Origin: Lachnospiraceae bacterium
Lineage (GTDB): Bacteria; Bacillota; Clostridia; Lachnospirales; Lachnospiraceae
Assembly (NCBI GenBank): GCA_030537215.1
Contig: JAUNOF010000013.1
Location: 1-35,396 of the forward strand
Direction of reading: 5' to 3'
DNA: 35,396 nucleotides
Below the pieces are notes generated by a model that was not told the origin of the DNA, did no database searches, and saw only the letters and a list, made by a program, of their open reading frames with translations. Of this stretch, positions 7,821-16,123 are shown piece by piece (the stretch's first letter is position 1; each line of letters begins with the position of its first letter). The position numbers and the translations under genes are program-made.

Positions 7821-8999
7821 ATGAAAAAGAAGTTAGCATTACTGCTTGCGGCATCTATGATGCTTGGCATGACTGCATGCGGAAGCAAGGAAGCAGCGCC
7901 GGAAACCACTGCGGCACCGGCCGCGGAAGCAGCCTCAGAAACAGCTTCCGAAGCCGGAGCAGAGGCTGAGACAGAAGCAGCAGAAAGCGAGGCCGGAGGT
8001 CTGGATGCCCTGATCGAAGCGGCAAAGGCAGAGGGGGAACTGACCGTATATGGTTCCTGTGAGGAGGAGTATCTTTCAGCAGCCTGCCAGAACTTTGAAA
8101 AGCTCTACGGTATTAAGACAAAATTCCAGAGACTTTCCACTTCCGAGGTTTATACCAAGATTTCTGAGGAAGCAGGAAAACCGTCAGCAGATGTATGGTT
8201 CGGCGGTACCACTGACCCATACAATGAGGCGGTGGCGGACGGCCTTCTGGAATCCTACGACGCAATCAACGCCGCAAACCTGATCAGCGAAGACTACAAG
8301 GATCCCACCAATTGCTGGTACGGCATCTATAAAGGTATCCTTGGCTTTATGGTAAACACTGAGGAGTTGGAGCGCCTTGGACTGGAAGCGCCTAAGACCT
8401 GGGATGATCTGACCAAGGAAGAGTACAAGGGTCTGATTATGCTGTCTAATCCCAATACAGCAGGTACCGCAAAGCTGGTGATTAATACCATGGTTCAGAT
8501 GAAGGGACATGACGAGGCGATGGAATACTTCAAAAAGCTGGATGCCAATGTGTCTCAGTACACTAAGTCAGGTTCCGGCCCATCCAAGATGGTAGGCCCC
8601 GGCGAGTGCGTGATCGGCGTTGGCTTCCTGCATGACGGAATCTATCAGATCCTCCAGGGCTACGACAATATCCAGCTGATCGTTCCGGAAGACGGAACCT
8701 CTTTTGAAGTAGGCGCTACCGCAATCTTCAAGGGCTGCACCCATCCAAACGCAGCAAAGCTGTGGATCGAGTATGCGCTTTCTCCAGACTGCGTAAATAT
8801 TGCAAAGGACAATGGTTCCTATCAGTTCCTGGTACTGAGCAACGCAGAGCAGCCCAAGGAGGCTGAGGAGTTCGGCCTGGATATGAACAATACCATCGAC
8901 TATGATTTTGAGGATGCGAAAGCAAACAGCGCAAAATATGTAGAAGATTTCTTCAATGCACTGGGAAGCTCCGGCGATGATCGTTTTAAGACAGAATAA
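7821..8999 (+). CDS. Fe(3+)/FbpA-type ABC transporter substrate-binding lipoprotein
   Basis: Extracellular solute-binding protein of the ferric-iron/polyamine-related class (SBP_bac_6, AfuA/FbpA-like), 392 residues. The lipoprotein signal is MKKKLALLLAASMMLG with lipobox MTAC (Cys at residue 20), then an Ala/Glu-rich linker to about residue 55. The mature protein starts ELTVYGSCEEEYL, typical of the first strand of this family. It includes PSADVWFGG for the ligand cleft, and HPNAAKLWIEYALS near the C-terminus. An open frame extends upstream without a start, but the ATG at 7821 has AAGGAGGAGGAG just before it and begins the signal peptide. It is the first gene of an FbpABC-like operon. The FbpA tyrosine pair is not obvious, so the ligand could be another anion or chelate. 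Confidence 0.88.
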   Translation: MKKKLALLLAASMMLGMTACGSKEAAPETTAAPAAEAASETASEAGAEAETEAAESEAGGLDALIEAAKAEGELTVYGSCEEEYLSAACQNFEKLYGIKTKFQRLSTSEVYTKISEEAGKPSADVWFGGTTDPYNEAVADGLLESYDAINAANLISEDYKDPTNCWYGIYKGILGFMVNTEELERLGLEAPKTWDDLTKEEYKGLIMLSNPNTAGTAKLVINTMVQMKGHDEAMEYFKKLDANVSQYTKSGSGPSKMVGPGECVIGVGFLHDGIYQILQGYDNIQLIVPEDGTSFEVGATAIFKGCTHPNAAKLWIEYALSPDCVNIAKDNGSYQFLVLSNAEQPKEAEEFGLDMNNTIDYDFEDAKANSAKYVEDFFNALGSSGDDRFKTE

Positions 9000-9045
9000 A
9001 GAAACGTTTATTTTCCCGTATCATGCCCTGACATGAATAGCAGAT

Positions 9046-9083
9046 GCTGCGCGGTGCGGCCAACGCATCGCGCAGCGTTTTTT
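9046..9083 (+). terminator. Strong hairpin with T-run between binding protein and permease genes
   Basis: A 13-bp stem (9046-9058 with 9064-9076, one G-U pair) has a 5-nt loop and is followed by GTTTTTT. In this position it probably acts as a partial terminator, so that the binding protein is made in excess over the membrane subunits. Confidence 0.85.
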
Positions 9084-9090
9084 ATCATCT

Positions 9091-9107
9091 GTCATGCCAG
9101 GCATGAC
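9091..9107. repeat. Perfect 17-bp palindrome GTCATGCCAGGCATGAC
   Basis: 8-bp arms surround one central A. It lies between the attenuator-like terminator and the permease ribosome binding site. It could be a protein-binding site, but no promoter could be placed next to it with confidence. A further 8-bp stem, ATCAAGAA (9118-9125) with TTCTTGAT (9134-9141), follows. Confidence 0.6.
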
Positions 9108-9174
9108 TGCATTTCCCATCAAGAATATAGAGTTTCTTGATTTCGTCTGATAATGAGAAAGGAGGTTTCCTTCT

Positions 9175-10884
9175 GTGTCCAGAAAACAAAGCGCCAGCCT
9201 TGAGCGCCAAAAATTTTTTTCTGATCCGATTTTAATCAGCATGATCGCTGTACTTCTGATATTTCTGGCGCTGTTTATCCTTTACCCGCTTCTGATGCTG
9301 CTGGTGGACAGCTTTATTGAGGACGGCCATGTCACCATGAATGTATTTAAACGGGTGTTGAGCCTGGAACGTTTTCGTAAGGCATTCAGTAATACCCTGG
9401 TGCTGGGCGTTATTACCGGCCTGGCGTCTACGGCCATCGGTCTGCTGTTTGCCTATGTGGAAGTATATGTAAAGCTGAAAACAAGGCTTCTTGAAAAGCT
9501 ATTTGCTCTGGTATCCATGCTGCCGGTAGTATCTCCGCCTTTTGTACTGTCTCTGTCCATGATCATGCTGTTTGGAAGAAGCGGGATCATCACCCGTTCT
9601 CTGCTGGGGATCTATGATTCTAATGTATATGGGCTGAAGGGAATTGCCATTGTACAGACCCTGACCTTTTTCCCGGTTTGCTATCTGATGCTGAAAGGCC
9701 TTTTAAAAAATATCGATCCTTCTCTGGAGGAGGCAACCCGGGATATGGGAGCGACTCGCTGGAAGGTGTTTACCAGCGTTACCTTTCCGTTGCTGCTTCC
9801 GGGCCTTGGAAACGCATTCCTGGTAACCTTTATTGAATCGGTTGCGGATTTTGCCAACCCTATGCTGATCGGAGGTTCCTACGATACCTTAGCTACCACA
9901 ATCTATCTGCAGGTGACCGGAGCCTACGACTCCACCGGAGCGGCTGCCATGTCCGTGGTGCTGTTGTCTCTGACGGTAGTGTTGTTTCTGATTCAGAAAT
10001 ACTATCTGGAGAAAAAGACGGCAGCCACGCTTACCGGCAAGGCATCCCGGATGCGCATGCTGATCGAGGATAAAAGCGTAACCGTACCGCTTACCATCTT
10101 CTGCGGTCTGGTAGCTGCGTTCGTACTGCTGATGTATATTATGGTGCCTTTTGGTGCGTTATTTACTCTGTGGGGAAGAGATTACAGTCTCTCTCTGAAA
10201 TGGTTCCAGTATATGTTTAAGACCAGCGGCCTGAAGGCGTTTAAAGACTCCTTTGTGCTGTCCCTGATTGCTTCTCCCATTACCGCATTCCTGTCCATGG
10301 TGATTTCTTATTTGGTGGTAAAGAAACACTTCCGGTCAAAAGGCTTTATTGAGTTTGTTTCCATGCTGGCCATGGCGGTTCCGGGAACGGTACTTGGAAT
10401 CGGATATATCCGAGGCTATGCCAATGGCCTGTTCCGCACCGGATTCATGAGCGGCCTTTATGGAACCGGATTAATTCTGATCATCGTATTCATCGTGCGA
10501 AGCCTGCCCACTGGTACCCGGAGCGGTATCTCGGCGCTGCGCCAGATCGATAAATCCATCGAAGAATCGGCATACGACATGGGTGCTAATTCCGCCAGAG
10601 TGTTTATGACCGTAACGCTGCCCCTGATCAAGGATTCCTTTTTCAGCGGCCTGGTGACCGCCTTCGTGCGCAGCATTACAGCAATTTCCGCAATCATTCT
10701 GCTGGTAACGCCGGACTTCCTCCTGATTACCTGCCAGATCAACGAACAGGCGGAAAAGGGCAACTACGGCGTGGCCTGCGCTTACGCCACCGTGCTGATT
10801 GCCATTACATACGGCGCCGTACTGATCATGAATACGCTGATTAAGTATTTCGGTGTCAGCAGGAAGATAAAAGAGGAGGCATAG
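9175..10884 (+). CDS. Fe(3+)/FbpB-type ABC permease with two fused MetI domains
   Basis: Integral membrane permease of 569 residues, about twice the length of a single MetI-type subunit and so typical of FbpB/SfuB proteins with about twelve membrane segments. Both halves carry the cytoplasmic EAA loop that contacts the ATPase: EEATRDMGATRWKVF in the first half (near residue 183) and EESAYDMGANSARVF in the second (near residue 462). The GTG start at 9175 has AAAGGAGGT about 8 nt upstream, which makes it preferable to the ATG at 9241. It follows the binding-protein gene after a 175-bp gap holding a terminator and palindromes, and is followed by the ATPase gene 6 nt later. Confidence 0.93.
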   Translation: MSRKQSASLERQKFFSDPILISMIAVLLIFLALFILYPLLMLLVDSFIEDGHVTMNVFKRVLSLERFRKAFSNTLVLGVITGLASTAIGLLFAYVEVYVKLKTRLLEKLFALVSMLPVVSPPFVLSLSMIMLFGRSGIITRSLLGIYDSNVYGLKGIAIVQTLTFFPVCYLMLKGLLKNIDPSLEEATRDMGATRWKVFTSVTFPLLLPGLGNAFLVTFIESVADFANPMLIGGSYDTLATTIYLQVTGAYDSTGAAAMSVVLLSLTVVLFLIQKYYLEKKTAATLTGKASRMRMLIEDKSVTVPLTIFCGLVAAFVLLMYIMVPFGALFTLWGRDYSLSLKWFQYMFKTSGLKAFKDSFVLSLIASPITAFLSMVISYLVVKKHFRSKGFIEFVSMLAMAVPGTVLGIGYIRGYANGLFRTGFMSGLYGTGLILIIVFIVRSLPTGTRSGISALRQIDKSIEESAYDMGANSARVFMTVTLPLIKDSFFSGLVTAFVRSITAISAIILLVTPDFLLITCQINEQAEKGNYGVACAYATVLIAITYGAVLIMNTLIKYFGVSRKIKEEA

Positions 10885-10890
10885 CAGGAT

Positions 10891-11967
10891 ATGGAAAAAC
10901 AAAAAAAAGGCGTACGCCTGGAACATATTTCAAAAATTTACCAAGATCCAAAGACGGGAAAGGATTTTTATGCGGTGGAGGATACCACCCTTGACATTAA
11001 GCCGGGCAGCTTCGTAACATTGCTGGGTCCCTCCGGCTGCGGCAAGACTACTACGCTCCGCATGATTGCCGGATTTGAAAGTCCGGATGAGGGTGAAATC
11101 TATCTGGGCGGCGAGGCCATCAACAGCCTGACTCCCAATAAGCGGGATACAGCCATGGTATTCCAAAGCTATGCGCTGCTTCCCCATTACAATGTATTTG
11201 ACAATGTGGCCTATGGTCTTAAGATCCGAAAGCTTCCAAAGGAGGAAATTCGTCAGCGGGTACTGGATATTCTGAAGCTGGTGGAAATGGACGGTATGGA
11301 ATCCCGCATGACCAACCAGCTTTCCGGCGGTCAGCAGCAGCGTGTAGCACTGGCCCGGGCCCTGGTTCTGGAGCCCGGCGTGCTTCTTTTTGATGAGCCT
11401 CTCAGCAATCTGGATGCCAAGCTGCGGGTTACCATGCGGACGGAGATCCGCAAAATTCAGCAGAAAGTGGGAATTACAGCTATTTACGTTACCCATGACC
11501 AGTCAGAGGCAATGAGTATTTCCGATCAAATCATTATCATGAGCAAGGGCAAAGTAGAGCAGATCGGCACGCCGCGGGAAATCTATTATCATCCTAATTC
11601 CCGGTTTGTGGCAGATTTCATCGGGGAGGCTAATTTCCTGAACGCAGAGGTTCTGGCTGTAAACGGCGAAAAAGCGAAAATCCGGGTGGCTGGAAGGGAG
11701 CTGGAGGTCAACAACTTTGCCAATGCTGTTCCAGGTTCCTCTGCCGTACTGGTGATTCGTCCGGAGGCAGCCGCGCTGGCAGATCAGGGAATTTTGGAAG
11801 GTAAGGTGACCCTGTCCACATTCATGGGAGCTTACCAGTACTATCAGATGATGGTCGGCGACATGGAGATTCAGATCACCGATTATAATCCGGTAAACCG
11901 CAGGATCTATGAGGTGGGAGAAAAGGCTTTTCTGGCGTTTGATCCTAAGGGCGTTTATATTTTATAG
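10891..11967 (+). CDS. Fe(3+)/FbpC-type ABC transporter ATPase
   Basis: Cytoplasmic ATPase of 358 residues in the FbpC/PotA/UgpC group. Walker A GPSGCGKTT is at 46-54, the Q-loop lies in VFQSYALLPH, the signature is LSGGQQQR, Walker B is LLFDEP, and the H-loop is YVTHDQSEA. The region after about residue 240 has the TOBE-type beta-barrel seen in this group, starting at FIGEANFLNAEV. AGCAGGAT serves as ribosome binding site just after the permease stop, so the two membrane-associated subunits are probably co-translated. It is the last gene of the operon. Confidence 0.94.
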   Translation: MEKQKKGVRLEHISKIYQDPKTGKDFYAVEDTTLDIKPGSFVTLLGPSGCGKTTTLRMIAGFESPDEGEIYLGGEAINSLTPNKRDTAMVFQSYALLPHYNVFDNVAYGLKIRKLPKEEIRQRVLDILKLVEMDGMESRMTNQLSGGQQQRVALARALVLEPGVLLFDEPLSNLDAKLRVTMRTEIRKIQQKVGITAIYVTHDQSEAMSISDQIIIMSKGKVEQIGTPREIYYHPNSRFVADFIGEANFLNAEVLAVNGEKAKIRVAGRELEVNNFANAVPGSSAVLVIRPEAAALADQGILEGKVTLSTFMGAYQYYQMMVGDMEIQITDYNPVNRRIYEVGEKAFLAFDPKGVYIL

Positions 11968-11980
11968 CGGATTACGGTTT

Positions 11981-12032
11981 ACATGCAAAACAGGCGGACG
12001 GCATGATTTTCCCGTCCGCCTGTTTTGCATGT
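11981..12032. terminator. Bidirectional terminator between convergent genes
   Basis: 21-bp perfectly complementary arms (11981-12001 and 12012-12032) are separated by a 10-nt loop. The GC-rich core is flanked by AAAA on one side and TTTT on the other, so it can work in both directions. It separates the iron-type transporter operon from the converging gntR gene. Confidence 0.88.
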
Positions 12033-12052
12033 TCAATAAAATCAGTCAGTAT

Positions 12053-12727
12053 TCAAAACCGCCGTTTTGTCTGAGATAGCAGCCAGTCCAGAAGGGTCAT
12101 GATATCCTGCCGCAGAAGTGTCAAAGCTGTGTCAAAATCCCGGTGGGACAAAGCGCGCTCAATTTCGATATGGGGTTTGCTGGTGGATTGGTTGAAAAAA
12201 TCCCTGCGCTGTTCGGGGGTGGCAAGCATTTGAGCATAGGCACGCCATTCAAGCTGAATCAATTTGCGTATCACATCGACGGTCAGCTCATTTCCTGCAA
12301 AGGAGCAGAGGGTCGTATGAAACAGAGAGTTATGCTGCCATCGATTTTTTATATTAATTTCCCCGGAAATCACTTCCTGCCACCAGTCCTGATTTAACCT
12401 TGAAATCTGGGTAAGCATGCTGCTGGTAAAATTCTGTCTGGTCTTTTCCAGGGCATGCAGCTCCAGCTCCAACCGCAGCTCTGTGGCATCCATAATATTT
12501 CTTTCGGTTACAGGAGTGACCTGATACCCCAACCTGGGAATACTGTGCAGAATATTTTCATTGCAGAGCTCAATCAGCGCTTCACGGACAGGCGCTTTTC
12601 CCACCTGATAGCGTTCCATCAGCTGCTTTTCCGTAATGAACTCATCCAAAGGGAAGCTTCCCTCCAACACATCATAAAAAATATAGTCGTAAACTTGCTG
12701 TTTAAAAGTGGTTTTTTGTGCGGCCAT
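12053..12727 (-). CDS. GntR-family (FCD/FadR subfamily) transcriptional regulator
   Basis: DNA-binding regulator of 224 residues. The winged helix-turn-helix occupies about residues 8-75, with ITEKQLMERYQVGKAPVREALIEL-type spacing around the recognition helix (residues given in part). The FCD ligand-binding helical domain follows, with HNSLFHTTLC and a late KPHIEIERALSHRD helix whose histidines fit the metal-binding pattern of FCD domains. It lies 23 nt downstream of an amidohydrolase gene on the same strand, and that pair diverges from the opp operon. It is therefore the likely local sensor for the compound handled by this locus. The ribosome binding site is AAAAGGAT on the minus strand. Confidence 0.92.
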   Translation of the reverse strand: MAAQKTTFKQQVYDYIFYDVLEGSFPLDEFITEKQLMERYQVGKAPVREALIELCNENILHSIPRLGYQVTPVTERNIMDATELRLELELHALEKTRQNFTSSMLTQISRLNQDWWQEVISGEINIKNRWQHNSLFHTTLCSFAGNELTVDVIRKLIQLEWRAYAQMLATPEQRRDFFNQSTSKPHIEIERALSHRDFDTALTLLRQDIMTLLDWLLSQTKRRF

Positions 12728-12750
12728 CTTTTTTCCATCCTTTTCTTTTG

Positions 12751-13920
12751 TTATGGTAACATTTTACCACTAACACAGACTTTTTCCAAAGCATTCCGAA
12801 ACGCAGTTAAATCTTCCAACGGATTTTTTGTCAAGAACAGAATATCTGCGCTCTTACCTGCCTCTAAACTTCCGGTTTCATCCCAGATGCCAAGACATTT
12901 GGCAGCATTTTCGGTAGCGCTCTGGATAATAGCGGCGGCAGGCATGCCTGCATTCTGCATATACAGCATTTCATCAGCAAATTCTCCCTGGTCCATAAAG
13001 AAACCGCCGCTGTCGCGGCCGAAAGCAATCGGTACACCCTGCTCATAGGCTTCTTTCAGCCGACGTCGTTTTTCCTCAATAATAGCCCTGGAATTAAGAA
13101 TTGCGTCCGGAAGGATTCCACAGCCGATTTGGCTGGCAGCAGCAATCTCATATGGGGTAAAGGTTGGAACCACGTATACACCTTGCTTTATGATGCGCTC
13201 ATTTATTTCAGGATCCAAGTAAGTTGCATGTTCAATGGAATCGGCGCCTGCATCAAGCAGGATTTCCATTCCAGCCCTGCTGTGGCAATGGCAGGCGACT
13301 TTCTTTCCATGTTTGTGGGCTTCCTTCACGATCGCACTGATTTCATCCGGCTCCATTTCCACAGTACCCGGATTTTCACCGACTTTTCCCAGACCGCCTG
13401 TAATCATTACCTTTATAAAATCTGCTCCATCATACAAAAACTGCCGTGCTGCACGCCGCGCTTCAACAGGACCGGTGATATCAAAGCCAGGTTCATGACC
13501 TCCAACCACTTTAAGAGGCGTTCCGCTGCACAACAGACGTGGGCCGATGATAGCGCCTTTGCGGATAAAATCCCGGAGCGCAAAGGTTTCACGTCGTTTT
13601 CCGCCGCAGTCGCGGGCGGAAGTAATGCCGTGACGAACCATCTTTTCACAGTTGATAACACCTTCTAACGTTAATTCGCATTCATTCTCTGCAAAAAATG
13701 TAGCCATGTGGTGGCTGCCTCCTACCATGGTAACATGAGCATGACAGTCAATAATGCCAGGCAGCAGATATTGACCGGAGGCATCTATTACACAAGCTCC
13801 GTTTTCTGGCTGCATGGGCGGTCCGGCATAAATAATATGGCTGTCACGGATAACCAAATCTTGGCCGCAAAATGAGTCGCGCTGCCATACCAGTCCGTTT
13901 TTAATATGGGTTGTCATCAT
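12751..13920 (-). CDS. Metal-dependent amidohydrolase (dipeptidase/imidazolonepropionase-like)
   Basis: Amidohydrolase-superfamily TIM-barrel enzyme, 389 residues, cytoplasmic. The binuclear-centre ligands are visible: DCHAHV with H60 and H62, FIKVMITGG with K170 as the likely carboxylated lysine, CHCHS with H211 and H213, IEHATYLD with H231, and FGRDSGG with catalytic D303. This pattern matches the Met_dep_hydrolase group that includes Xaa-Arg/Lys dipeptidases and other amide or lactam hydrolases. The ATG at 13920 has AAAGGAG 9 nt upstream. Divergence from an Opp-type importer that carries a second enzyme of this superfamily suggests stepwise hydrolysis of an imported peptide-like amide. The exact substrate cannot be assigned. 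Confidence 0.9.
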   Translation of the reverse strand: MMTTHIKNGLVWQRDSFCGQDLVIRDSHIIYAGPPMQPENGACVIDASGQYLLPGIIDCHAHVTMVGGSHHMATFFAENECELTLEGVINCEKMVRHGITSARDCGGKRRETFALRDFIRKGAIIGPRLLCSGTPLKVVGGHEPGFDITGPVEARRAARQFLYDGADFIKVMITGGLGKVGENPGTVEMEPDEISAIVKEAHKHGKKVACHCHSRAGMEILLDAGADSIEHATYLDPEINERIIKQGVYVVPTFTPYEIAAASQIGCGILPDAILNSRAIIEEKRRRLKEAYEQGVPIAFGRDSGGFFMDQGEFADEMLYMQNAGMPAAAIIQSATENAAKCLGIWDETGSLEAGKSADILFLTKNPLEDLTAFRNALEKVCVSGKMLP

Positions 13921-13982
13921 ACAAATCAGCTCCTTTCTACTTGTGACAGTAAAATCGTAAAATAATATTAATATGTATTGTA

Positions 13983-14011
13983 ATCATACTACTATACAGA
14001 AAATAAGTCAA
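13983..14011 (-). promoter_or_regulatory. Minus-strand promoter for the amidohydrolase-gntR operon
   Basis: Read on the minus strand, TTGACT (14006-14011) and TATGAT (13983-13988) are 17 bp apart. This puts the start point near 13976, about 55 nt before the amidohydrolase start codon. Confidence 0.65.
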
Positions 14012-14054
14012 TATCTACAAAAAAATAAGTAAAAATATTTTTTTCAAATACATA

Positions 14055-14083
14055 TTGACAAAATTTTTAGGAAGAACTATACT
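14055..14083 (+). promoter_or_regulatory. Consensus sigma-A promoter of the opp operon
   Basis: A perfect TTGACA (14055-14060) and TATACT (14078-14083) are separated by 17 bp. The start point would be near 14090, at the left edge of a palindrome (14092-14112). Confidence 0.8.
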
Positions 14084-14091
14084 AAAAGCAA

Positions 14092-14112
14092 GTTACTGAT
14101 ATGATTAGTAAC
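14092..14112. promoter_or_regulatory. Candidate operator at the opp transcription start
   Basis: GTTACT (14092-14097) and AGTAAC (14107-14112) flank a 9-nt centre that also holds symmetric AT pairs, so 8 of 9 paired positions on each half match. A binding site here would block the promoter. The adjacent GntR/FCD regulator is the natural candidate, by inference. Confidence 0.5.
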
Positions 14113-14170
14113 ATTTTAGAAAAGCGTTTTTAAGGAGATTGACTACTCCAAAATAAGAGGGAGGTTTGGT

Positions 14171-15124
14171 ATGGGAAAGTATCTGCTCAAACGGTTTCTG
14201 ATTGTAATCCCCGTATTTCTCGGGATTACAATACTGGTATATGTTATGTCTTCACTGGCTCCTGGCAGCCCCATCGAGCTGCTGATGGCAGACCCCTTTG
14301 CATCAGCTGCCGATATTGAAAAAAAGCGTCATGAACTGGGGCTTGACCAGCCGGTTGTGATCCAATACCTTTTATGGCTGAAGGAATTGCTCCATGGAAA
14401 TTTTGGAATTTCTTACCGCACCTATGGAAGTGTGTTGGAGCTGGTTGCCTCCAGGCTTAGTCCTACCTTGATTCTGACAGTATTTACCACCATCCTTTCC
14501 TTATGCGTAGCCGTTCCTCTGGGGACAATCGCAGCATATAAGCCATATTCTGTCTGGGATTACGCTTCCTCCGGATTGTCATTCGCCGGAGCTGCAACGC
14601 CAAATTTTTTCGCGGCAATGCTGATGATTTACATATTTTCGATTCAGCTGGATCTTTTGCCTACAGGAGGAATGTATGATGCGTCGGGAACACATACATG
14701 GGGGATGCTGCTTCGCCATCTGATTATGCCGTCAGTGGTTTTGTCGATTCAGCAGGTCGGCTCCTTTATCCGCCATATGCGAGGCAGTATGCTGGAGGTG
14801 TTAAATGAGGACTATATCCGTACTGCCAGAGCCAAAGGGCTGCGGGAAAACGTGGTTCTGATCCGCCATGGACTGCGAAATGCTCTGATTCCCATTGTCA
14901 CTCAGATCGGCATGAATATTCCTTTTCTCATTGGCGGAGCTGTGGTAACAGAACAGATCTTCGGCTGGCCGGGTTTGGGAAGTCTGATGGTGACTTCGAT
15001 TCAAGCCAGAGATTACCCTGTGATTATGGGAATTACCGTTTTTGTTTCCCTGGCAGTTCTGATTGGAAATATCGTAGTAGATGTGCTGTATACGTTTCTG
15101 GACCCCCGTATCCGTTACGATTGA
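14171..15124 (+). CDS. Oligopeptide/dipeptide-type ABC permease, OppB/DppB family
   Basis: First permease of a peptide-class importer, 317 residues with six predicted membrane segments. It begins YLLKRFLIVIPVFLGITIL, the standard DppB N-terminal helix. The large external loop follows, with LGLDQPVVIQYLLWL and GNFGISYRT. The EAA-type loop is LNEDYIRTARAKGLRE, and the C-terminal helices include PFLIGGAVVTEQIFGWPGLG. GAGGGAGG precedes the ATG. It is the first gene behind a consensus promoter and a palindrome, in an operon with OppC, OppA, OppD, OppF, an amidohydrolase and a methyltransferase-like protein. Confidence 0.94.
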   Translation: MGKYLLKRFLIVIPVFLGITILVYVMSSLAPGSPIELLMADPFASAADIEKKRHELGLDQPVVIQYLLWLKELLHGNFGISYRTYGSVLELVASRLSPTLILTVFTTILSLCVAVPLGTIAAYKPYSVWDYASSGLSFAGAATPNFFAAMLMIYIFSIQLDLLPTGGMYDASGTHTWGMLLRHLIMPSVVLSIQQVGSFIRHMRGSMLEVLNEDYIRTARAKGLRENVVLIRHGLRNALIPIVTQIGMNIPFLIGGAVVTEQIFGWPGLGSLMVTSIQARDYPVIMGITVFVSLAVLIGNIVVDVLYTFLDPRIRYD

Positions 15125-15144
15125 TGGAAAGGAGAGGGAGAGAT

Positions 15145-15999
15145 ATGAAAAAATCCTATTGGAATGACGTAGTCAAACGGTTTTCCAGGCATAAGCTGGC
15201 GATGATTGGACTTACTGTGATTTTTTTGGAATTGATTTGTGTCCTGGCACTTCCGTTGTTACTTGGACTGGATCCCTATTCCATCGATTCGGCTGCCGGC
15301 TTTGGAGCGCCGCCTGGCGGCATCCATATATTGGGAACTGATGAAGTAGGGCGTGATGTATTTGCCCGCATCGTTTATGGAGGAAGGACCTCACTGTTCG
15401 TAGGGTTTATCAGCGCCCTGATCAGTCTTGCAATCGGTGTTCCCCTGGGGCTTTTGGCAGGATATTATAAAGGAGCAGCCGGCGTATTGGTCATGCGTCT
15501 GGCGGATGTGTTCATGTCTGTGCCGTCAATGATATTGGTGCTGGTGCTGGTGGCAGTGATTGGCCCAAGTATTGAGTCGGTTACTATTGTAATCGGTGTG
15601 ATGGGCTGGCCCCAGTTTGCGCGGCAGCTTTACGGCAATGTATTGGCAGTGAGAGAAAAAGATTATGTGCAGGCGGCGGTGGCAATTGGAGAAAAAGACG
15701 GACGCATTATGATGAAATATATTCTTCCCAATGCCTTTGCCCCTGTGATTATCGCTTTTACCTTCAGCATTGCCAGCGCAATCCTGCAGGAATCCAGTCT
15801 GAGCTTTCTGGGCATGGGCGTGCAGCTGCCGCAGGCTTCGTGGGGCAATATTATGTACGCGGCACAATCGATCACCGTGCTGTCGAAACGGTCTTGGTTA
15901 TGGCTTCCGCCGGGACTGGCACTTTTGATAACGGTACTGAGCATTAATTTTTTGGGAGACGGGTTAAGAGATGCGCTGGATCCGAAAACCAGGCTGTAG
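15145..15999 (+). CDS. Oligopeptide/dipeptide-type ABC permease, OppC/DppC family
   Basis: Second permease, 284 residues from the ATG at 15145. That codon is chosen over ATG 15124 and TTG 15121 because AAGGAG ends about 10 nt before it and the family N-terminus (a short charged stretch, then RFSRHKLAMIGL) begins there. Family features are LGTDEVGRDVFARIVYGGR at the start of the transporter domain, the EAA loop VREKDYVQAAVAIGE, and the conserved ending NFLGDGLRDALDPK. It pairs with the upstream OppB-like protein. Confidence 0.94.
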   Translation: MKKSYWNDVVKRFSRHKLAMIGLTVIFLELICVLALPLLLGLDPYSIDSAAGFGAPPGGIHILGTDEVGRDVFARIVYGGRTSLFVGFISALISLAIGVPLGLLAGYYKGAAGVLVMRLADVFMSVPSMILVLVLVAVIGPSIESVTIVIGVMGWPQFARQLYGNVLAVREKDYVQAAVAIGEKDGRIMMKYILPNAFAPVIIAFTFSIASAILQESSLSFLGMGVQLPQASWGNIMYAAQSITVLSKRSWLWLPPGLALLITVLSINFLGDGLRDALDPKTRL

Positions 16000-16123
16000 C
16001 CTGTAAAAAGGGCTGTCACCAAAGTCAGATTTCCCCGCCAGCTGCGGCAAGGGATTTCACCACGCGGACCTGCATTCCTCTGGTTTGCTGAATTCGCGGG
16101 AATAAAAGAAAAGGAGAGAACTT

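Noticed and set aside
14092..14112. Possible fourth copy of the dispersed palindromic element
   Set aside because: The ends are GTTACT/AGTAAC, the opposite arm polarity to GTAAC/GTTAC, there is no flanking direct repeat, and it lies at a promoter rather than a gene end.
16000..16123. Possible regulatory structure between oppC and oppA
   Set aside because: Only 4-bp stems were found; nothing above chance.
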